The position numbers and the translations under genes are program-made. Shown here one piece after another: positions 1-8,970 of a stretch of DNA of 64,000 nt (the first letter of the stretch is position 1; every line of letters starts with the position of its first letter). Source of the DNA: Chryseobacterium sp. JV274 (GTDB taxonomy: Bacteria; Bacteroidota; Bacteroidia; Flavobacteriales; Weeksellaceae). Under the pieces are notes generated by a model. It saw nothing but the letters and a program-made list of their open reading frames with translations. It was not told the DNA's origin and did not search any database. The stretch is from positions 4,423,001 through 4,487,000 of the forward strand of contig NZ_LR824569.1 of assembly GCF_903969135.1 (NCBI RefSeq), given 5' to 3'.

Positions 1-147
1 AGCCCTGTTTTCTTTCGGCATTTTTATTTCCGTTCTTCCATCTGAACTTGTAAAGGCTTTATCGCCCTTGTAAAAGAAAACATACAGCAGCCCCGCATTA
101 AGAAGCACCGATAACAGGGATAGAATAAGCAAGTATTTTCTCTTCAT
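1..147 (-). CDS. N-terminal part of a membrane-anchored hypothetical protein (truncated by window edge)
   Basis: Reading leftward from the ATG at 147, 49 codons stay open to the window edge. The product starts MKRKYLLILSLLSVLLNAG, continues with hydrophobic residues to about position 27 and then becomes charged (KGDKAFTSSDGRTEIK). This fits a single N-terminal membrane anchor or signal with the rest outside the cytoplasm. The C-terminus lies beyond the window, so no family can be assigned. It is the gene following dinB-dnaE on the same strand but is separated by about 400 bp, so it is probably a separate transcript. The coding call rests on the open frame and the well-formed signal-type N-terminus. 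Confidence 0.55.
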   Translation of the reverse strand, partial: MKRKYLLILSLLSVLLNAGLLYVFFYKGDKAFTSSDGRTEIKMPKENRA

Positions 148-555
148 TGTTAACATATTAATGTCCTTTGCAAAGGTATAATTAAATCGGATAATTATGT
201 CTTATTTAATATTTTTTTATTTATTTGTGTTAAAAATCATACGAAATGGAAAATAAGTATAGTGGTTGATAGACGCATTTGACGGTTCTTGAGGATCTGG
301 AGGGACTAAAGTTGACAACTACTGCAGAAATAATAAATATCAATAGACTGTAATGTTAAGAGGTTCTAAAACAGAATTTTCCAATAATGATTTGAAATTT
401 CTTATGGATCTCAGTAAAATAGTAAGGTGTTCTCACAAATTACCATCATATTCTATTTTTTTTAAAATACTTCTATCTAGTAAGAAAATTATAATTCTAA
501 GTGGTATGATCGGTGTATAATTATTTTCGAATTGTGATAGAATTCCAAAATTCTT
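148..555. other. Gene-free stretch downstream of dnaE
   Basis: This is very AT-rich DNA. I see no ORF with convincing coding character, no tRNA and no strong hairpin with a T-run. It presumably holds the 3' end of the dinB-dnaE transcript and the promoter of the truncated gene at 1-147. No clear TAnnTTTG box was located for the latter. Confidence 0.5.
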
Positions 556-3500
556 TTATGACATTTTTTGTCTAGGCAATCCAATTTCATGTTCCTGGGG
601 ATAAGGTTTCCGCCAAGTCATACTGATATCTTCATACAGATTACGCTGAGCTTCCAATGATTTTTCTTCATCCATTGAATATCTTGGATCAGGAATAAAA
701 GGCATTTTGGCCATTTTATGAATGGTGATAGTAGGGAAATGGAAATCTACTTCTACTGTTCCCAATAGAAGATAGCACCCACCGCCCTGAAAAGGATATT
801 CTTCAAGGCAGGTGGGAAAATGAGCGGTATCAAAATATTCTCCTTCAGCATCAATCCAGGTACCGAAATACATCGTTCCCTTCTTGGTAGGTACATGCTT
901 TCTTGAAATCAGATAGGCCAGCATTTTGACCTGACATTTATGAAACCTCAATAAATCTTTTACCAAAATTGAACCTCTGTACCGGGTTTGTAATAGGTCG
1001 AACGGACTGAAAGAAACGGGAAAGCCTAATATCTCTATTTCATCAAAAGCATCTTCAAACTTGTTTCTTTCTATAGAAGGTAATTTATAATCCTTATGAG
1101 GCTCTTCCAATAAAGTTAATTGCGTGAAGGGAACTTTATTATTTCCCAAAAGAAATCTTGATTCGATCAGCAGTTCATGCTTCTGTTTTCCGGTAAAGCG
1201 GAATGCTCCGATAAAGATTAGAATCTGCAATGTCTCGATGCCGATAGGAATCCTTTTTACAAAGTTTTCAAGAGAGGTGTATTCTCCATTCTGAGTTCTT
1301 TCTTCAGGGATCAGCTGTGCTAACCTAGTTTCCAGCTTTTCAATATGCATCAATCCTAAATAAACATCAGTGTCATAAACCGTTGTCTGATACCCGCTTA
1401 AATTAACGCAAGGATTCTGAATAGTACCACCTGACATCCGAGCTTCATGAATGTAGACTTCAGTTCTGTAGAATCCTCCGCCGTTATTGATAGCAGAAAC
1501 CATAAATTCAATAGGGTAGTATACTTTTAAGTATAAGCTCTGATAGCTTTCTACGGCATAAGAAGCGGAGTGTGCTTTACAGAACGAGTATCCTGCAAAA
1601 GATTCGATCTGCCGGTATACTTCCATGGATAATTGTTCAGGATGTCCCAGCTTTTTACAAGATTCAAAAAAGTTATCCTTTACTTTCTGTAAAGCGGATA
1701 AAGACCGGCCTTTACCACTCATGGCTCTTCTTAATACATCCCCATCAGGAGCAGATAACCCTCCGAAATGAAGGGCAATTTTAATGACATCTTCCTGGTA
1801 TACCATTATACCGTAGGTTTCCCCGAGCTCTTTTTCGAAAACCTCATGGAAGTATTCAAATTTTGTGGGATTATTATGCCTGAAAATATATTCCCGCATC
1901 ATCCCGCTTTGGGCTACGCCGGGTCTAATAATGGAAGAGGCTGCAACCAGCACTTTGTAATTGTCACATTTCAGCCTGCGGAGTAATCCCCGCATGGCTG
2001 GAGATTCAATATAAAAACAGCCGATGGTTTTTCCGGAACTTAAGAATTCATTGCACCGTGCTTCATCTTTCGATATCGAAGTATCCCGGATATCGATATC
2101 AATACCTTTTTTTTCCTTTACCAGTTTTACCGTGTCGTTAATGGTGCCTAAGCCTCTTTGTGAGAGAATGTCAAACTTTTCAAGGCCAATTTCTTCAGCA
2201 GTGTACATATCAAACTGTACAATCGGAAAACCTTTGGGAGGCATTTCCAGTGCGGAATAATTTGTGATAGGTTCTTCTGAGATCAGAATCCCACAGGAGT
2301 GCATGCTTCTCTGGTTAGGAAACTTTTCTAAAAGCTTTCCGTAGTAATGAACCTGTCTGGATACAGAATTGTTATCATGCTCCTGGATGGGTTTTGTTGC
2401 GAGCGTATCCAGTTCCTCTTTTGGAAGACCGAATACTTTTCCTACTTCCCGGAAAATAGAACGGTATTTAAATTCAACATTGGTTCCGCAGAAGGCAACA
2501 TGGTCTTTTCCGTATTTATCAAAAATATATTCCAAGATGATATCCCTGGTCTGCCAGCTCCAATCTATGTCAAAATCGGGTGGTGTTTTACGGTTGAGGT
2601 TAAGAAACCTCTCAAAATACAGGTCCAGTTCCAGAGGACATATATCAGTGATTCCGATGCAGTAGCTGACTATGGAATTGGCTCCGCTGCCTCTTCCTAC
2701 ATGCATAAACCCCATTCGGTTGCTGTATTGGATAATATCCCAGGTGATCAGGAAATAGGCACAGAAATTAAGCTGGTCAATAACTCCTAACTCTTTATCC
2801 ACTCTTGCTTTTGCCTGTAGGTTATCATCGGAATATCTTTTTGAAAGTCCCTCATACGCTAACTTCTTTAAAAGCTCAAAATCATTTTCCCTGCTGTCTG
2901 TGAAATGCTTTTTGTTTTTAGGTGTTGAAAAATCAAAATCAAAATGACAGCTATTGACAATATACTTTGTGTTTTCAATAATCTGTGGCTCATGGTAAAA
3001 TTGAGCGAGAAGCTCTTTTTTATCAGTAAACATTTCGTTGTCTTTACAGTAATCAGCTTCTGTAAGCTTACTGATCAATGTATTGTGATCAATAGCCCTT
3101 ACTATTTTATGAAGCTCATATTCTCCAGGGGTCGTAAAGGTAACCGGATGAAGAATAACCATTTTATGAATGAACTGTTTTAATTCCGGTTTAATCAAAA
3201 GATTTAACTGGTTCTGTCTGATCCCTATAAATTCATGATCTGCTAATTTTTCAGGAATATTCTCCAGTGGATAAATAACAAAAGTATCTGTAAAATCAGG
3301 ATTTGCTTTAGGAATTTTAATGTCTTCACAGTTATATGCGGTTAAAAGTCTGTTGACTTCTGCAATGCTTTTTTGATTTTTGGCCAGGCAGATATAATAC
3401 AGTTCATCCTGAACCCGTATTTCCACTCCGACGATCGGTTTGATATTATGATCCTGACAAAGTTTGTAGAAATCATAGATCCCGGTAATGGTATTGATAT

Positions 3501-3609
3501 CCGTAAGAGCCAGGGTTTTAATATTAAAATGTACAGCCTGCTTAACCAGTTCTTTAATAGAAATGGTTCCATACCGAAGGCTATGATAAGAATGACAATT
3601 CAGAAACAT
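556..3609 (-). CDS. dnaE: Accessory DNA polymerase III alpha subunit (DnaE-like, SOS cassette type)
   Basis: C-family DNA polymerase of 1017 aa. Seen in sequence: an N-terminal PHP domain opening with CHSYHSLRYG (His6, His9), then the polymerase core with GRGSGANSIVSYC and the metal-binding PPDFDIDW motif near residue 345. A third acidic position lies in LEKFDILSQRG. A helix-hairpin-helix/OB-type C-terminal part follows. It is shorter than the replicative DnaE of Bacteroidota (my recollection is well over 1400 aa), so I infer an accessory translesion enzyme like DnaE2/ImuC. The start lies 7 bp after the dinB stop, so the two are cotranscribed. Coupling to Pol IV and a LexA-like repressor supports damage-induced mutagenesis. 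Several long antisense frames inside are shadows. Confidence 0.9.
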   Translation of the reverse strand: MFLNCHSYHSLRYGTISIKELVKQAVHFNIKTLALTDINTITGIYDFYKLCQDHNIKPIVGVEIRVQDELYYICLAKNQKSIAEVNRLLTAYNCEDIKIPKANPDFTDTFVIYPLENIPEKLADHEFIGIRQNQLNLLIKPELKQFIHKMVILHPVTFTTPGEYELHKIVRAIDHNTLISKLTEADYCKDNEMFTDKKELLAQFYHEPQIIENTKYIVNSCHFDFDFSTPKNKKHFTDSRENDFELLKKLAYEGLSKRYSDDNLQAKARVDKELGVIDQLNFCAYFLITWDIIQYSNRMGFMHVGRGSGANSIVSYCIGITDICPLELDLYFERFLNLNRKTPPDFDIDWSWQTRDIILEYIFDKYGKDHVAFCGTNVEFKYRSIFREVGKVFGLPKEELDTLATKPIQEHDNNSVSRQVHYYGKLLEKFPNQRSMHSCGILISEEPITNYSALEMPPKGFPIVQFDMYTAEEIGLEKFDILSQRGLGTINDTVKLVKEKKGIDIDIRDTSISKDEARCNEFLSSGKTIGCFYIESPAMRGLLRRLKCDNYKVLVAASSIIRPGVAQSGMMREYIFRHNNPTKFEYFHEVFEKELGETYGIMVYQEDVIKIALHFGGLSAPDGDVLRRAMSGKGRSLSALQKVKDNFFESCKKLGHPEQLSMEVYRQIESFAGYSFCKAHSASYAVESYQSLYLKVYYPIEFMVSAINNGGGFYRTEVYIHEARMSGGTIQNPCVNLSGYQTTVYDTDVYLGLMHIEKLETRLAQLIPEERTQNGEYTSLENFVKRIPIGIETLQILIFIGAFRFTGKQKHELLIESRFLLGNNKVPFTQLTLLEEPHKDYKLPSIERNKFEDAFDEIEILGFPVSFSPFDLLQTRYRGSILVKDLLRFHKCQVKMLAYLISRKHVPTKKGTMYFGTWIDAEGEYFDTAHFPTCLEEYPFQGGGCYLLLGTVEVDFHFPTITIHKMAKMPFIPDPRYSMDEEKSLEAQRNLYEDISMTWRKPYPQEHEIGLPRQKMS

Positions 3610-3616
3610 CTTGTAC

Positions 3617-4759
3617 TTATTTTAATAAACCTGAGGCTCTTCCTACACTTGAAGTTCCAAACCTATTCTTGATTTTATCCATTGTCTGATACAATGATAT
3701 CAACTCTTCCGTATCTTCAAAGAGATCCATTTGATGGCATCCGTGAACCAGTCCGGTAAACTTTACTCCAACTAACCTGATTCTCATACGTCTGGTATAT
3801 ACTTTTTTAAAAAGTTCTAAAACATACCTGAGCAGGGTATGGTCAGCTGAGGTGTAAGGAATCCTGCATTGTTTGGTTTCCGTATCAAAATTGGCATAGC
3901 GGAGTTTTACCACCACTACTGATACCAGCCATTTCTCTGCCCGGAGCTGATAACATAGCTTTTCAACCATTCCTGAGAGTATACTTTGAATACCTTGAAT
4001 ATCGATGCTATCCTGGGCAAAAGTATCTTCTGTAGAAATAGATTTTCTTTCCGAATAAGGAACCACAGGATTTTCGTCAATTCCGTGTGCTTTTTTCCAG
4101 AGTTCATTTCCATTTTTACCAATCAGCTGCTGAAGAACGTCAATAGGCATTTCTGAAAGCGTTTGTATCGTTCTGATCCCCAATCTTGACAGCAGCTGAA
4201 AGGTAACATCGCCAACCATAGGAATCTTCTTAACCGAAAGTGGGTTCAAGAATGATTGAATGTCATGCTGTTTGACTTCAAATCTACCGGTTGGCTTTGA
4301 TTCTCCAGTTCCGATCTTGGATACGGTTTTATTGGTGGATAAAGCAAAACTTATTGGTAAACCTGTATTTTTCTGTACACTTTCTGCGATTTCATGGGTC
4401 CACTTATAACATCCAAAAAACTGATCCATTCCGGAAAGATCCAGATAAAATTCATCAATACTTGCTTTTTCCACAACAGGAACTTTTTCCTGGATAATTT
4501 CCGTTACCATATGGGACATGTTGGAATACATTTCCATATCTCCCTTAATGACTTTTGCTTCGGGGCACAGCCGTAAAGCCATTTTAATCGGCATTGCACT
4601 TCTTACTCCGAAAAAACGGGTTTCATAAGAGCAGGACGCCACTACACCACGGTCTCCACCTCCTATGATGACAGGCTTTTTCTCCAGTTCGGAGTTTTTC
4701 AGCCTTTCACAGGAAACAAAGAACGTATCCAAATCCATATGTACAATGGCTCTTTCCAT
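3617..4759 (-). CDS. dinB: DNA polymerase IV (Y-family translesion polymerase)
   Basis: A 380-aa Y-family polymerase with the usual DinB length. The catalytic carboxylates are present: MDLD at residues 8-11 and SIDEFYLD with Asp102-Glu103. The steric-gate region DTFFVSCE, the fingers motif SYETRFFGVRSAMP and a C-terminal little-finger domain are also present. Because all catalytic residues are intact, this is an active Pol IV and not an ImuB-type pseudo-polymerase. It is the first gene of a leftward operon with the DnaE-like gene 7 bp downstream. The start codon abuts an inverted repeat (4760-4776) that also contains the probable -7 element. This predicts tight repression by the divergent S24 regulator and a very short 5' leader. 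Confidence 0.95.
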   Translation of the reverse strand: MERAIVHMDLDTFFVSCERLKNSELEKKPVIIGGGDRGVVASCSYETRFFGVRSAMPIKMALRLCPEAKVIKGDMEMYSNMSHMVTEIIQEKVPVVEKASIDEFYLDLSGMDQFFGCYKWTHEIAESVQKNTGLPISFALSTNKTVSKIGTGESKPTGRFEVKQHDIQSFLNPLSVKKIPMVGDVTFQLLSRLGIRTIQTLSEMPIDVLQQLIGKNGNELWKKAHGIDENPVVPYSERKSISTEDTFAQDSIDIQGIQSILSGMVEKLCYQLRAEKWLVSVVVVKLRYANFDTETKQCRIPYTSADHTLLRYVLELFKKVYTRRMRIRLVGVKFTGLVHGCHQMDLFEDTEELISLYQTMDKIKNRFGTSSVGRASGLLK

Positions 4760-4776
4760 GTGACAAAATTAGTCAC
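4760..4776. promoter_or_regulatory. Operator-like inverted repeat at dinB start, overlapping its -7 box
   Basis: GTGAC-N7-GTCAC is a perfect 5-bp inverted repeat touching the dinB ATG. On the minus strand its interior reads TAATTTTG, matching the Bacteroidota -7 consensus TAnnTTTG. A second dyad, ACAAA-T-TTTGT, lies at 4785-4795. I infer that these are binding sites for the S24 repressor encoded at 4821, giving autoregulation and SOS control of dinB-dnaE. Confidence 0.5.
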
Positions 4777-4794
4777 GTTTTGAAACAAATTTTG

Positions 4795-4802
4795 TATTTT
4801 TG
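4795..4802 (+). promoter_or_regulatory. -7 element (TATTTTTG) for the S24 repressor gene
   Basis: This matches TAnnTTTG exactly. Transcription would begin near 4808, shortly before the ATG at 4821. A TTTG lies at 4779-4782 but its 12-bp spacing is too short for a normal -33 box, so only the -7 element is supported. A TTG start codon at 4800, which some gene callers would choose, falls inside this element. Confidence 0.45.
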
Positions 4803-4820
4803 TTGTCTAAAATTGTAACA

Positions 4821-5597
4821 ATGTCAAAATTTTCTGATAACATCGTGTTTTTGAGAGGAAAGAAAAATATGACTCAGCAAGAACTGGCAGATCTATTACT
4901 TCTTACCCGATCCAGATATGTCGCCTATGAATATGGCAGAACAGAACCTCCTATTGAAATATTGCTTAGAATTTCAAAATTCTATAACATTAGCATCGAC
5001 CTATTGCTGACTGTAGATGTCAGAAAATTCTCTATCGATGAACTCATGGCGCTTCCTGAGAATAGGATTGTTCTGCCTATAAAGGTTGATCAGGATGGAA
5101 ACAATCAGATTGAGATTATTCCCCAAAAAGCTTCTATGGGCTACCTGAATGGCTATGGAGATCCGGAATACATAGAAAATCTGGAGACTATATCATTACC
5201 TTTTTTAAAAGGGGGTAAGTTCAGGGCATTTCCAGCTGACGGAGATTCAATGCCCCCCTATAAGAACGGAACCTATATTGTGGGGAAATATGTTGAAAAT
5301 CTTTCGGACCTGAAAACGGACAGAACGTATGTTTTCATTACCACCAATGATGGTATCAGTTACAAAAGGTTTCAGTTTCATGAAGCAGATGGTATATGGG
5401 TGAAGGCTGACAATCAATTTTATGAGCCTTATAAAATTCCATTGCCTGAAATTAAAGAGATTTGGGAATTTGCCTGTAGTATTAATACCAGAGAATATGA
5501 ACCTGATGAATTTTCAGAACATCATATTCAAAACTTTATCACAGAAATTAAAACTGATATCAAACAGATCAAAGAAAAAATGGGAGATAAGGATTGA
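4821..5597 (+). CDS. XRE-family LexA-like repressor with S24 peptidase domain
   Basis: A 258-aa regulator from the ATG at 4821. An N-terminal helix-turn-helix (MTQQELADLL, LTRSRYVAYE, residues about 15-50) is followed by a linker and an S24/LexA-like autoprotease domain. The nucleophile is Ser143 in GDSM and the general base is Lys182 in SYKRF. The 39-residue spacing is close to LexA. By analogy, RecA-stimulated self-cleavage would relieve repression of the divergent dinB-dnaE operon. I preferred 4821 over the in-frame TTG at 4800, because the TTG overlaps the promoter. The expected cleavage region reads KASMGYLNG, with Met-Gly where I would expect Ala-Gly or Cys-Gly. Confidence 0.88.
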   Translation: MSKFSDNIVFLRGKKNMTQQELADLLLLTRSRYVAYEYGRTEPPIEILLRISKFYNISIDLLLTVDVRKFSIDELMALPENRIVLPIKVDQDGNNQIEIIPQKASMGYLNGYGDPEYIENLETISLPFLKGGKFRAFPADGDSMPPYKNGTYIVGKYVENLSDLKTDRTYVFITTNDGISYKRFQFHEADGIWVKADNQFYEPYKIPLPEIKEIWEFACSINTREYEPDEFSEHHIQNFITEIKTDIKQIKEKMGDKD

Positions 5598-5628
5598 ATT
5601 CATTTAAAGTAAATGGCATAATCAAAAA

Positions 5629-5646
5629 ACTTCCCCGAAGGGAAGT
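5629..5646 (-). terminator. Hairpin with TTCG loop, U-run on the minus strand
   Basis: A 7-bp perfect stem (ACTTCCC / GGGAAGT). On the minus strand the loop is TTCG and six T residues follow, a typical intrinsic terminator. No clear leftward gene ends here, so it may act as a bidirectional barrier after the S24 gene at 5597. Confidence 0.5.
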
Positions 5647-5720
5647 AAAAACACAAATGATGAAATAAAATCCCGAAGTAACGGGGTATTACTAAGATAA
5701 ATATTTTAATTTAAAGTTAA

Positions 5721-5870
5721 ATGATCCAGCTGAGTTTATTTGATGCCGAAGAATTCTATGATTTTCCAAATGACCTTTTGAAATACTGAGAAAGTTTTCT
5801 GAGCAAATATGAAACTGACCACCTAAAAGATGGACTGTTGAAAACAGCCATAAATATGCCCAAACAATAG
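5721..5870 (+). pseudogene. AlkB-like dioxygenase N-terminal remnant
   Basis: The + frame from 5721 reads MIQLSLFDAEEFYDFPNDLL, then hits TGA at codon 23. It continues ESFLSKYETDHLKDGLLKTA and stops again at 5868-5870. The spacing and wording (QLSLF, YxFPxDLLxY, xxFLSxxExDxL, LLKTA) resemble the N-terminus of AlkB-type 2-oxoglutarate dioxygenases as I recall them. No catalytic HxD part follows, so this is a decayed fragment. From 5854 to 6003 a different frame is open (RETYNQTIEFYLEKAGYDF) and not recognised. Proximity to a DNA-damage cassette fits a lost repair gene. The family call is from memory. Confidence 0.4.
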
Positions 5871-6209
5871 GGAGACTTACAATCAAACGATAGAATTTTA
5901 TTTAGAAAAAGCAGGTTATGATTTTAAGGGTTATAGGCCTTTTATGAAATTTAGAAACGAATTAAAGTACAATATTCAAAATAAAGCAGATTCCGATAAA
6001 TAGAGTCTATTTTATCAGAAAGAGATAAAAGTATTTTTTGAAAAATTCCAATATAGCCTATGGTTTTATATTCCCAAGTCATCTTTTTATAAGATATCTG
6101 AAGTCTCGTAAATGTACTTTAATAATGAACTCATACTGTTTCTAAACAGTGGTGTAAAGTTACTTAAGCTTAGAATTCTTGGATTCTAATGCCATGTCTT
6201 CTATGGCAC
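5871..6209. other. Gene-poor remnant region
   Basis: AT-rich DNA after the alkB-like fragment. It contains the unrecognised open stretch ending at 6003 and no intact gene. GCTTAGAATTCTTGGATTC near 6171 forms only a weak dyad. Nothing else could be supported. Confidence 0.4.
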
Positions 6210-6551
6210 TTAAACATGATGTTTAGATATCATTTTTTTCCATTTTGTAACAGTATTTCGGCTTAATCGAAAATGGTTTGCTAACTGAGTATTATTATAA
6301 TTGTGCTTTTTCTGATAATCAAGAATTTTTTGAATCGAAGGAAGACTATAAGAACGGTGTCTCTGATTAAATTTTTCTATTTCCTTATCTGCCCTCTCGA
6401 AGATCATATTATTGAGTTCAATGATATCTATTTCTGACAAATCCGCTTTATTAAGCAGCGGAAGACATTTTTCCATTTTTTCAGGGAATTTAATGTTGAT
6501 CAGATCAATATAAATCTGTCTATAATTAGGAGTAGTTTTTTTTGAAATCAT
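6210..6551 (-). CDS. Small helix-turn-helix protein
   Basis: A 113-aa protein. Its C-terminal third (about residues 70-108) reads as an HTH: IQKILDYQKKH, NNTQLANHFRLS, RNTVTKWKK. This is the pattern of transposase-type or Fis-like helix-turn-helix segments. The N-terminal part is charged and helical with no recognised domain. It sits 40 bp downstream of another small HTH gene on the same strand, so the two probably form one transcript. I think such pairs are common in Chryseobacterium and are often labelled transposase-like, but no DDE catalytic domain is present. A role in DNA binding is the most that can be inferred. Confidence 0.65.
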   Translation of the reverse strand: MISKKTTPNYRQIYIDLINIKFPEKMEKCLPLLNKADLSEIDIIELNNMIFERADKEIEKFNQRHRSYSLPSIQKILDYQKKHNYNNTQLANHFRLSRNTVTKWKKMISKHHV

Positions 6552-6591
6552 AATTTGTTTTATGTTTTATTCAACATTTTAAAAATAGAGC

Positions 6592-7056
<465 letters not shown>

Positions 7057-7229
7057 TATTAAATATTATTATTACCCGAATGAAATTGTACATATGATGT
7101 CCATTTGTCAATTTTAATAATGTATAACCGAAATCTTCCTATCTTCAAAAAGCTGTCTTAGAATTTGATTTTACCATTTCATTTCTATTAAGATATAAAA
7201 GAGACTGTGCTTAGAGTTTTTACGCAAAG

Positions 7230-7952
7230 CTAGAGTCCGCTGGGAGAAGAGATGGAGTTATTTTGATTACCTCCCATATTGGTTGTGATAGTTCCTAGTG
7301 AATTCGCAAAAGTTTTATTAATGACAAGACAATGAATCGTCCATGAACCATTACTTGCATTGGCTGTATTCGCCCCCCTATAGTCCGCTGATATACGCCA
7401 AGTAGTTCCTTGCTGAAATGCGAATATGTTCTCGGGAGAAAAAGTTCCTGAGTTTGAATTACTAAGTCCTATCCCCGAAGCTGGGATAAAGCTGTTCCCT
7501 ACAATAATTAATTCATATTGTGTAATGTCAATATTTGTATTAAAATTACTTACATAGTCTCCATTTACATTATTAAGCTGGTAAGTTACACTATTAAACA
7601 TGGAAGTATTGCCACTATTTGAAGAAGCTATTCTCATTTCCCCCGTTGTATTATTTCTAACAACAGTTCCATATCCAAACACTCCTGAACTCAATGGTGA
7701 TGTTCCTAAAACCATATTACCAGTCGTGTGAAGTTTGGCAGTGGGTGATACAGTTCCGATACCTACATTTCCAGAAGAAGTCACAACGAAATCATTTGAT
7801 TGCTGTGTGGTAGACGGAGTCCCTATTATTGCATTGTCTTTTGCTCCATCAATATGCATCAGTGCCTGTGGATTTGGAGTATTAACACCAAATTGTGATT
7901 TGGCAGCAAATGAAACCAAAAAAAATATTAGGAATAAAATGTTTTTTTTCAT
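7230..7952 (-). CDS. Secreted VGIGTxxP-type surface protein, last in the array
   Basis: A 240-aa protein with a signal peptide ([20 protein letters not shown]) followed at once by [16 protein letters not shown] and [19 protein letters not shown]. This repeat is common at the N-terminus of flavobacterial surface and fibre-like proteins. The C-terminal half is a Ser/Asn/Gly-rich beta domain ([12 protein letters not shown]). I moved the start to 7952, because an upstream in-frame ATG at 8039 would add 29 non-signal residues overlapping the preceding gene. It closely resembles the product of 7993-8718 along its whole length, so the two are tandem duplicates 40 bp apart. The function is unknown; cell-surface location is inferred. 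Confidence 0.8.
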   Translation of the reverse strand: MKKNILFLIFFLVSFAAKSQFGVNTPNPQALMHIDGAKDNAIIGTPSTTQQSNDFVVTSSGNVGIGTVSPTAKLHTTGNMVLGTSPLSSGVFGYGTVVRNNTTGEMRIASSNSGNTSMFNSVTYQLNNVNGDYVSNFNTNIDITQYELIIVGNSFIPASGIGLSNSNSGTFSPENIFAFQQGTTWRISADYRGANTANASNGSWTIHCLVINKTFANSLGTITTNMGGNQNNSISSPSGL

Positions 7953-7992
7953 TTTGTTATAATTTATATATTTTAACCTATCTTTTAAACAT

Positions 7993-8718
7993 TTATAGTC
8001 CTGTTGGTGTTGCTGCAGACCCGTTTGAACTTCCTCCAAGATTAGAGGTAACTGTTCCTAATGAATTCATGAAGGTATTGTTAATGACAAGACAATTTAT
8101 CGTCCATGAACCATTTATACCGTCAGCAGTACTTCCTCCTCTATAATCGGCATATAAGTGCCAGGTCCCGCCGCTCTGGTAAGCATATATATTTTTAGGA
8201 GAAAATGTTCCTGTGGATGAATTTGAAAGTCCACCCCCATTTGCAGTAATAAAACTACTTCCTGTAATTATTAATGTATACTGATCAGAATTAATATTAG
8301 TATTCAGGTCATTGATAAGGTCTCCACTCACATTATTAATTTGATAAATGACACTATTAAAAACATATGTATTTCCATTGGTAGAGGAAGCAGTCCTTAT
8401 TTCTCCTGTTGTATTATTTCTTACTATTGTGCTGTAGCCTGTAACTCCATTGGTCAGGGCTGCAGTTCCTAATATCATATTACCCGTAGTCTGAAGCTGG
8501 GCAGTTGGTGTTATTGTACCAATGCCAACTCTGCCAGTGGAAGTTATGACAACATCATTAACCTGTTGTGTAATTGATGGTATTCCTGTCACAGGATTAT
8601 CCTTGCCTCCGTCAATATGGAAAGTTGCCTGTGGAGCTACGGTGTTGATGCCGACTTGGGAAAATGATAAAATTGGCATTAATAAAAAAGCCATGAATGT
8701 AATGTTTGTTTTTCTCAT
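7993..8718 (-). CDS. Secreted VGIGTxxP-type surface protein, paralogue of the next gene
   Basis: A 241-aa protein. The signal peptide ([20 protein letters not shown]) leads into [18 protein letters not shown] and [19 protein letters not shown]. The domain order matches the 7230-7952 product, including the shared block NNTTGE and the C-terminal [20 protein letters not shown]. Most positions are identical or similar, while surface-type positions differ. That is the pattern of a duplicated and diversifying exposed protein. It is separated from the upstream surface gene by a 252-bp gap that holds a motif also found upstream of the first gene of the array, so it may have its own control. Confidence 0.8.
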   Translation of the reverse strand: MRKTNITFMAFLLMPILSFSQVGINTVAPQATFHIDGGKDNPVTGIPSITQQVNDVVITSTGRVGIGTITPTAQLQTTGNMILGTAALTNGVTGYSTIVRNNTTGEIRTASSTNGNTYVFNSVIYQINNVSGDLINDLNTNINSDQYTLIITGSSFITANGGGLSNSSTGTFSPKNIYAYQSGGTWHLYADYRGGSTADGINGSWTINCLVINNTFMNSLGTVTSNLGGSSNGSAATPTGL

Positions 8719-8970
8719 AATTTTGTTTTTATAAAGTTTAATTACTAAAGATGACAGTTATTCTGTTGAAAAAGAGGTCGGTTGCAAGTTGTTTATATGA
8801 CAGCAACTAAAATCATTTCGGCCTTTTAGTATCAATGCCAGTTTGAGGGAAACCTCCAAAGCTATAGAACAATAAAAGGGTATAACAAGCTGTATTTATA
8901 TGGCATTAATGCTTATAATTAAATTTGTGTTTTTAGATATTGTTGGAAGATTGCTATGCTAACTGTCTTT
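8719..8970. other. Intergenic gap within the surface-protein array
   Basis: A 252-bp AT-rich gap, much larger than the other gaps of the array. It contains the 13-bp motif TTTGAGGGAAACC at 8842-8854, repeated at 11400-11412. No ORF was seen. Confidence 0.5.
8842..8854 (-). repeat. Leader motif GGTTTCCCTCAAA, copy 1
   Basis: This 13-bp sequence is identical to 11400-11412. Read on the coding strand (minus), each copy is followed within a few bases by CATT. The two copies lie upstream of the genes starting at 8718 and 11294. A shared regulatory site or RNA element in these leaders is inferred. Confidence 0.5.

Noticed and set aside
2347..2790. 147-aa + strand ORF within dnaE
   Set aside because: Antisense shadow of strongly conserved polymerase core sequence.
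3617..4759. ImuB-type inactive Y-family protein
   Set aside because: Catalytic Asp9, Asp102 and Glu103 motifs are intact, so it is an active DinB-type polymerase.
4800..4820. TTG start extending the S24 repressor by seven residues
   Set aside because: The TTG overlaps an exact TAnnTTTG promoter element, and a normal ATG with a good HTH N-terminus follows at 4821.
5692..5886. 64-aa minus-strand ORF
   Set aside because: It is antisense to the AlkB-like fragment, lacks protein-like composition and has no operon context.
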